A stretch of DNA of 32,463 nt from Rossellomorea vietnamensis (GTDB taxonomy: Bacteria > Bacillota > Bacilli > Bacillales > Bacillaceae_B), in assembly GCF_001305855.1 (NCBI RefSeq), contig NZ_LIXZ01000027.1:1-32463 (forward strand), given 5' to 3'. The notes under the pieces were generated by a model that saw only the letters and a list, made by a program, of their open reading frames with translations, ran no database searches and was not told where the DNA came from. Position numbers and translations under genes: made by a program. Below are positions 32,435 to 32,463 of the stretch, one piece after another. Within the stretch, counting starts at the first letter, position 1. Each line of letters opens with the position of its first letter.

Positions 32435-32463
32435 CATTATTTCCTCCCATATACAATTGAAAT

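Overview
The window is chromosomal DNA from a low-to-moderate GC, spore-forming Bacillaceae (Bacillus sensu lato). The evidence is a 5S-tRNA cluster of Bacillus type, the sigW-rsiW-cdaA-cdaR-glmM-glmS block with a glmS ribozyme, a Spo0E-family small gene, and a B. subtilis-like eps (biofilm exopolysaccharide) operon with a SinR homologue. The species cannot be named from sequence reading alone.

Layout. (1) 1-1600: the 3' end of a 23S rRNA gene, present twice as a 69-bp tandem repeat, then a highly structured 23S-5S spacer, 5S rRNA and nine tRNA genes (Asn, Thr, Glu, Val, Thr, Tyr, Gln, Lys, Ala) closed by a terminator. (2) 1600-10275: housekeeping and cell-envelope block. It holds arginase rocF, a convergent 53-aa Spo0E-like gene on the minus strand, sigW with its autoregulatory promoter and rsiW, then cdaA-cdaR-glmM (c-di-AMP synthesis and UDP-GlcNAc precursor supply), then the glmS ribozyme and glmS. 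(3) 10276-24577: an eps operon whose order follows B. subtilis with changes: epsA, epsB, structured leader (candidate EAR antitermination RNA), small ORF, epsC, galU, epsD, a GT2, epsF, a GT2, epsG-like polymerase, galE, small ORF, epsL, epsM, epsN, sinR-like repressor. (4) 24604-32434: an AT-rich accessory sugar module with a GT32, three related GT4 enzymes, a pyruvyl transferase, a membrane-anchored GH88/GH105-like hydrolase and a GT2 that appears to lack an ATG/GTG/TTG start. The window ends inside or just after this cluster.

How the genes work together. GlmS and GlmM feed UDP-GlcNAc. GalU and GalE give UDP-Glc and UDP-Gal. EpsC, EpsN and EpsM should make an acetylated diamino-dideoxy sugar that EpsL loads on the lipid carrier. 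The glycosyltransferases extend it, the pyruvyl transferase decorates it, and EpsG with EpsA/EpsB polymerises and controls chain export. No Wzx flippase is visible.

The most interesting theme is regulation. A SinR homologue with a near-identical recognition helix is encoded inside the cluster. The operon promoter carries a palindromic SinR-type box (GTTCTTT...AGAAC) exactly between -35 and -10, and two more related boxes lie in the leader and after epsB. Together with a candidate EAR element, an internal terminator-like hairpin before the second small ORF, and a BY-kinase homologue lacking its tyrosine tail and one Walker A' aspartate, this suggests a self-contained and rewired eps control circuit.
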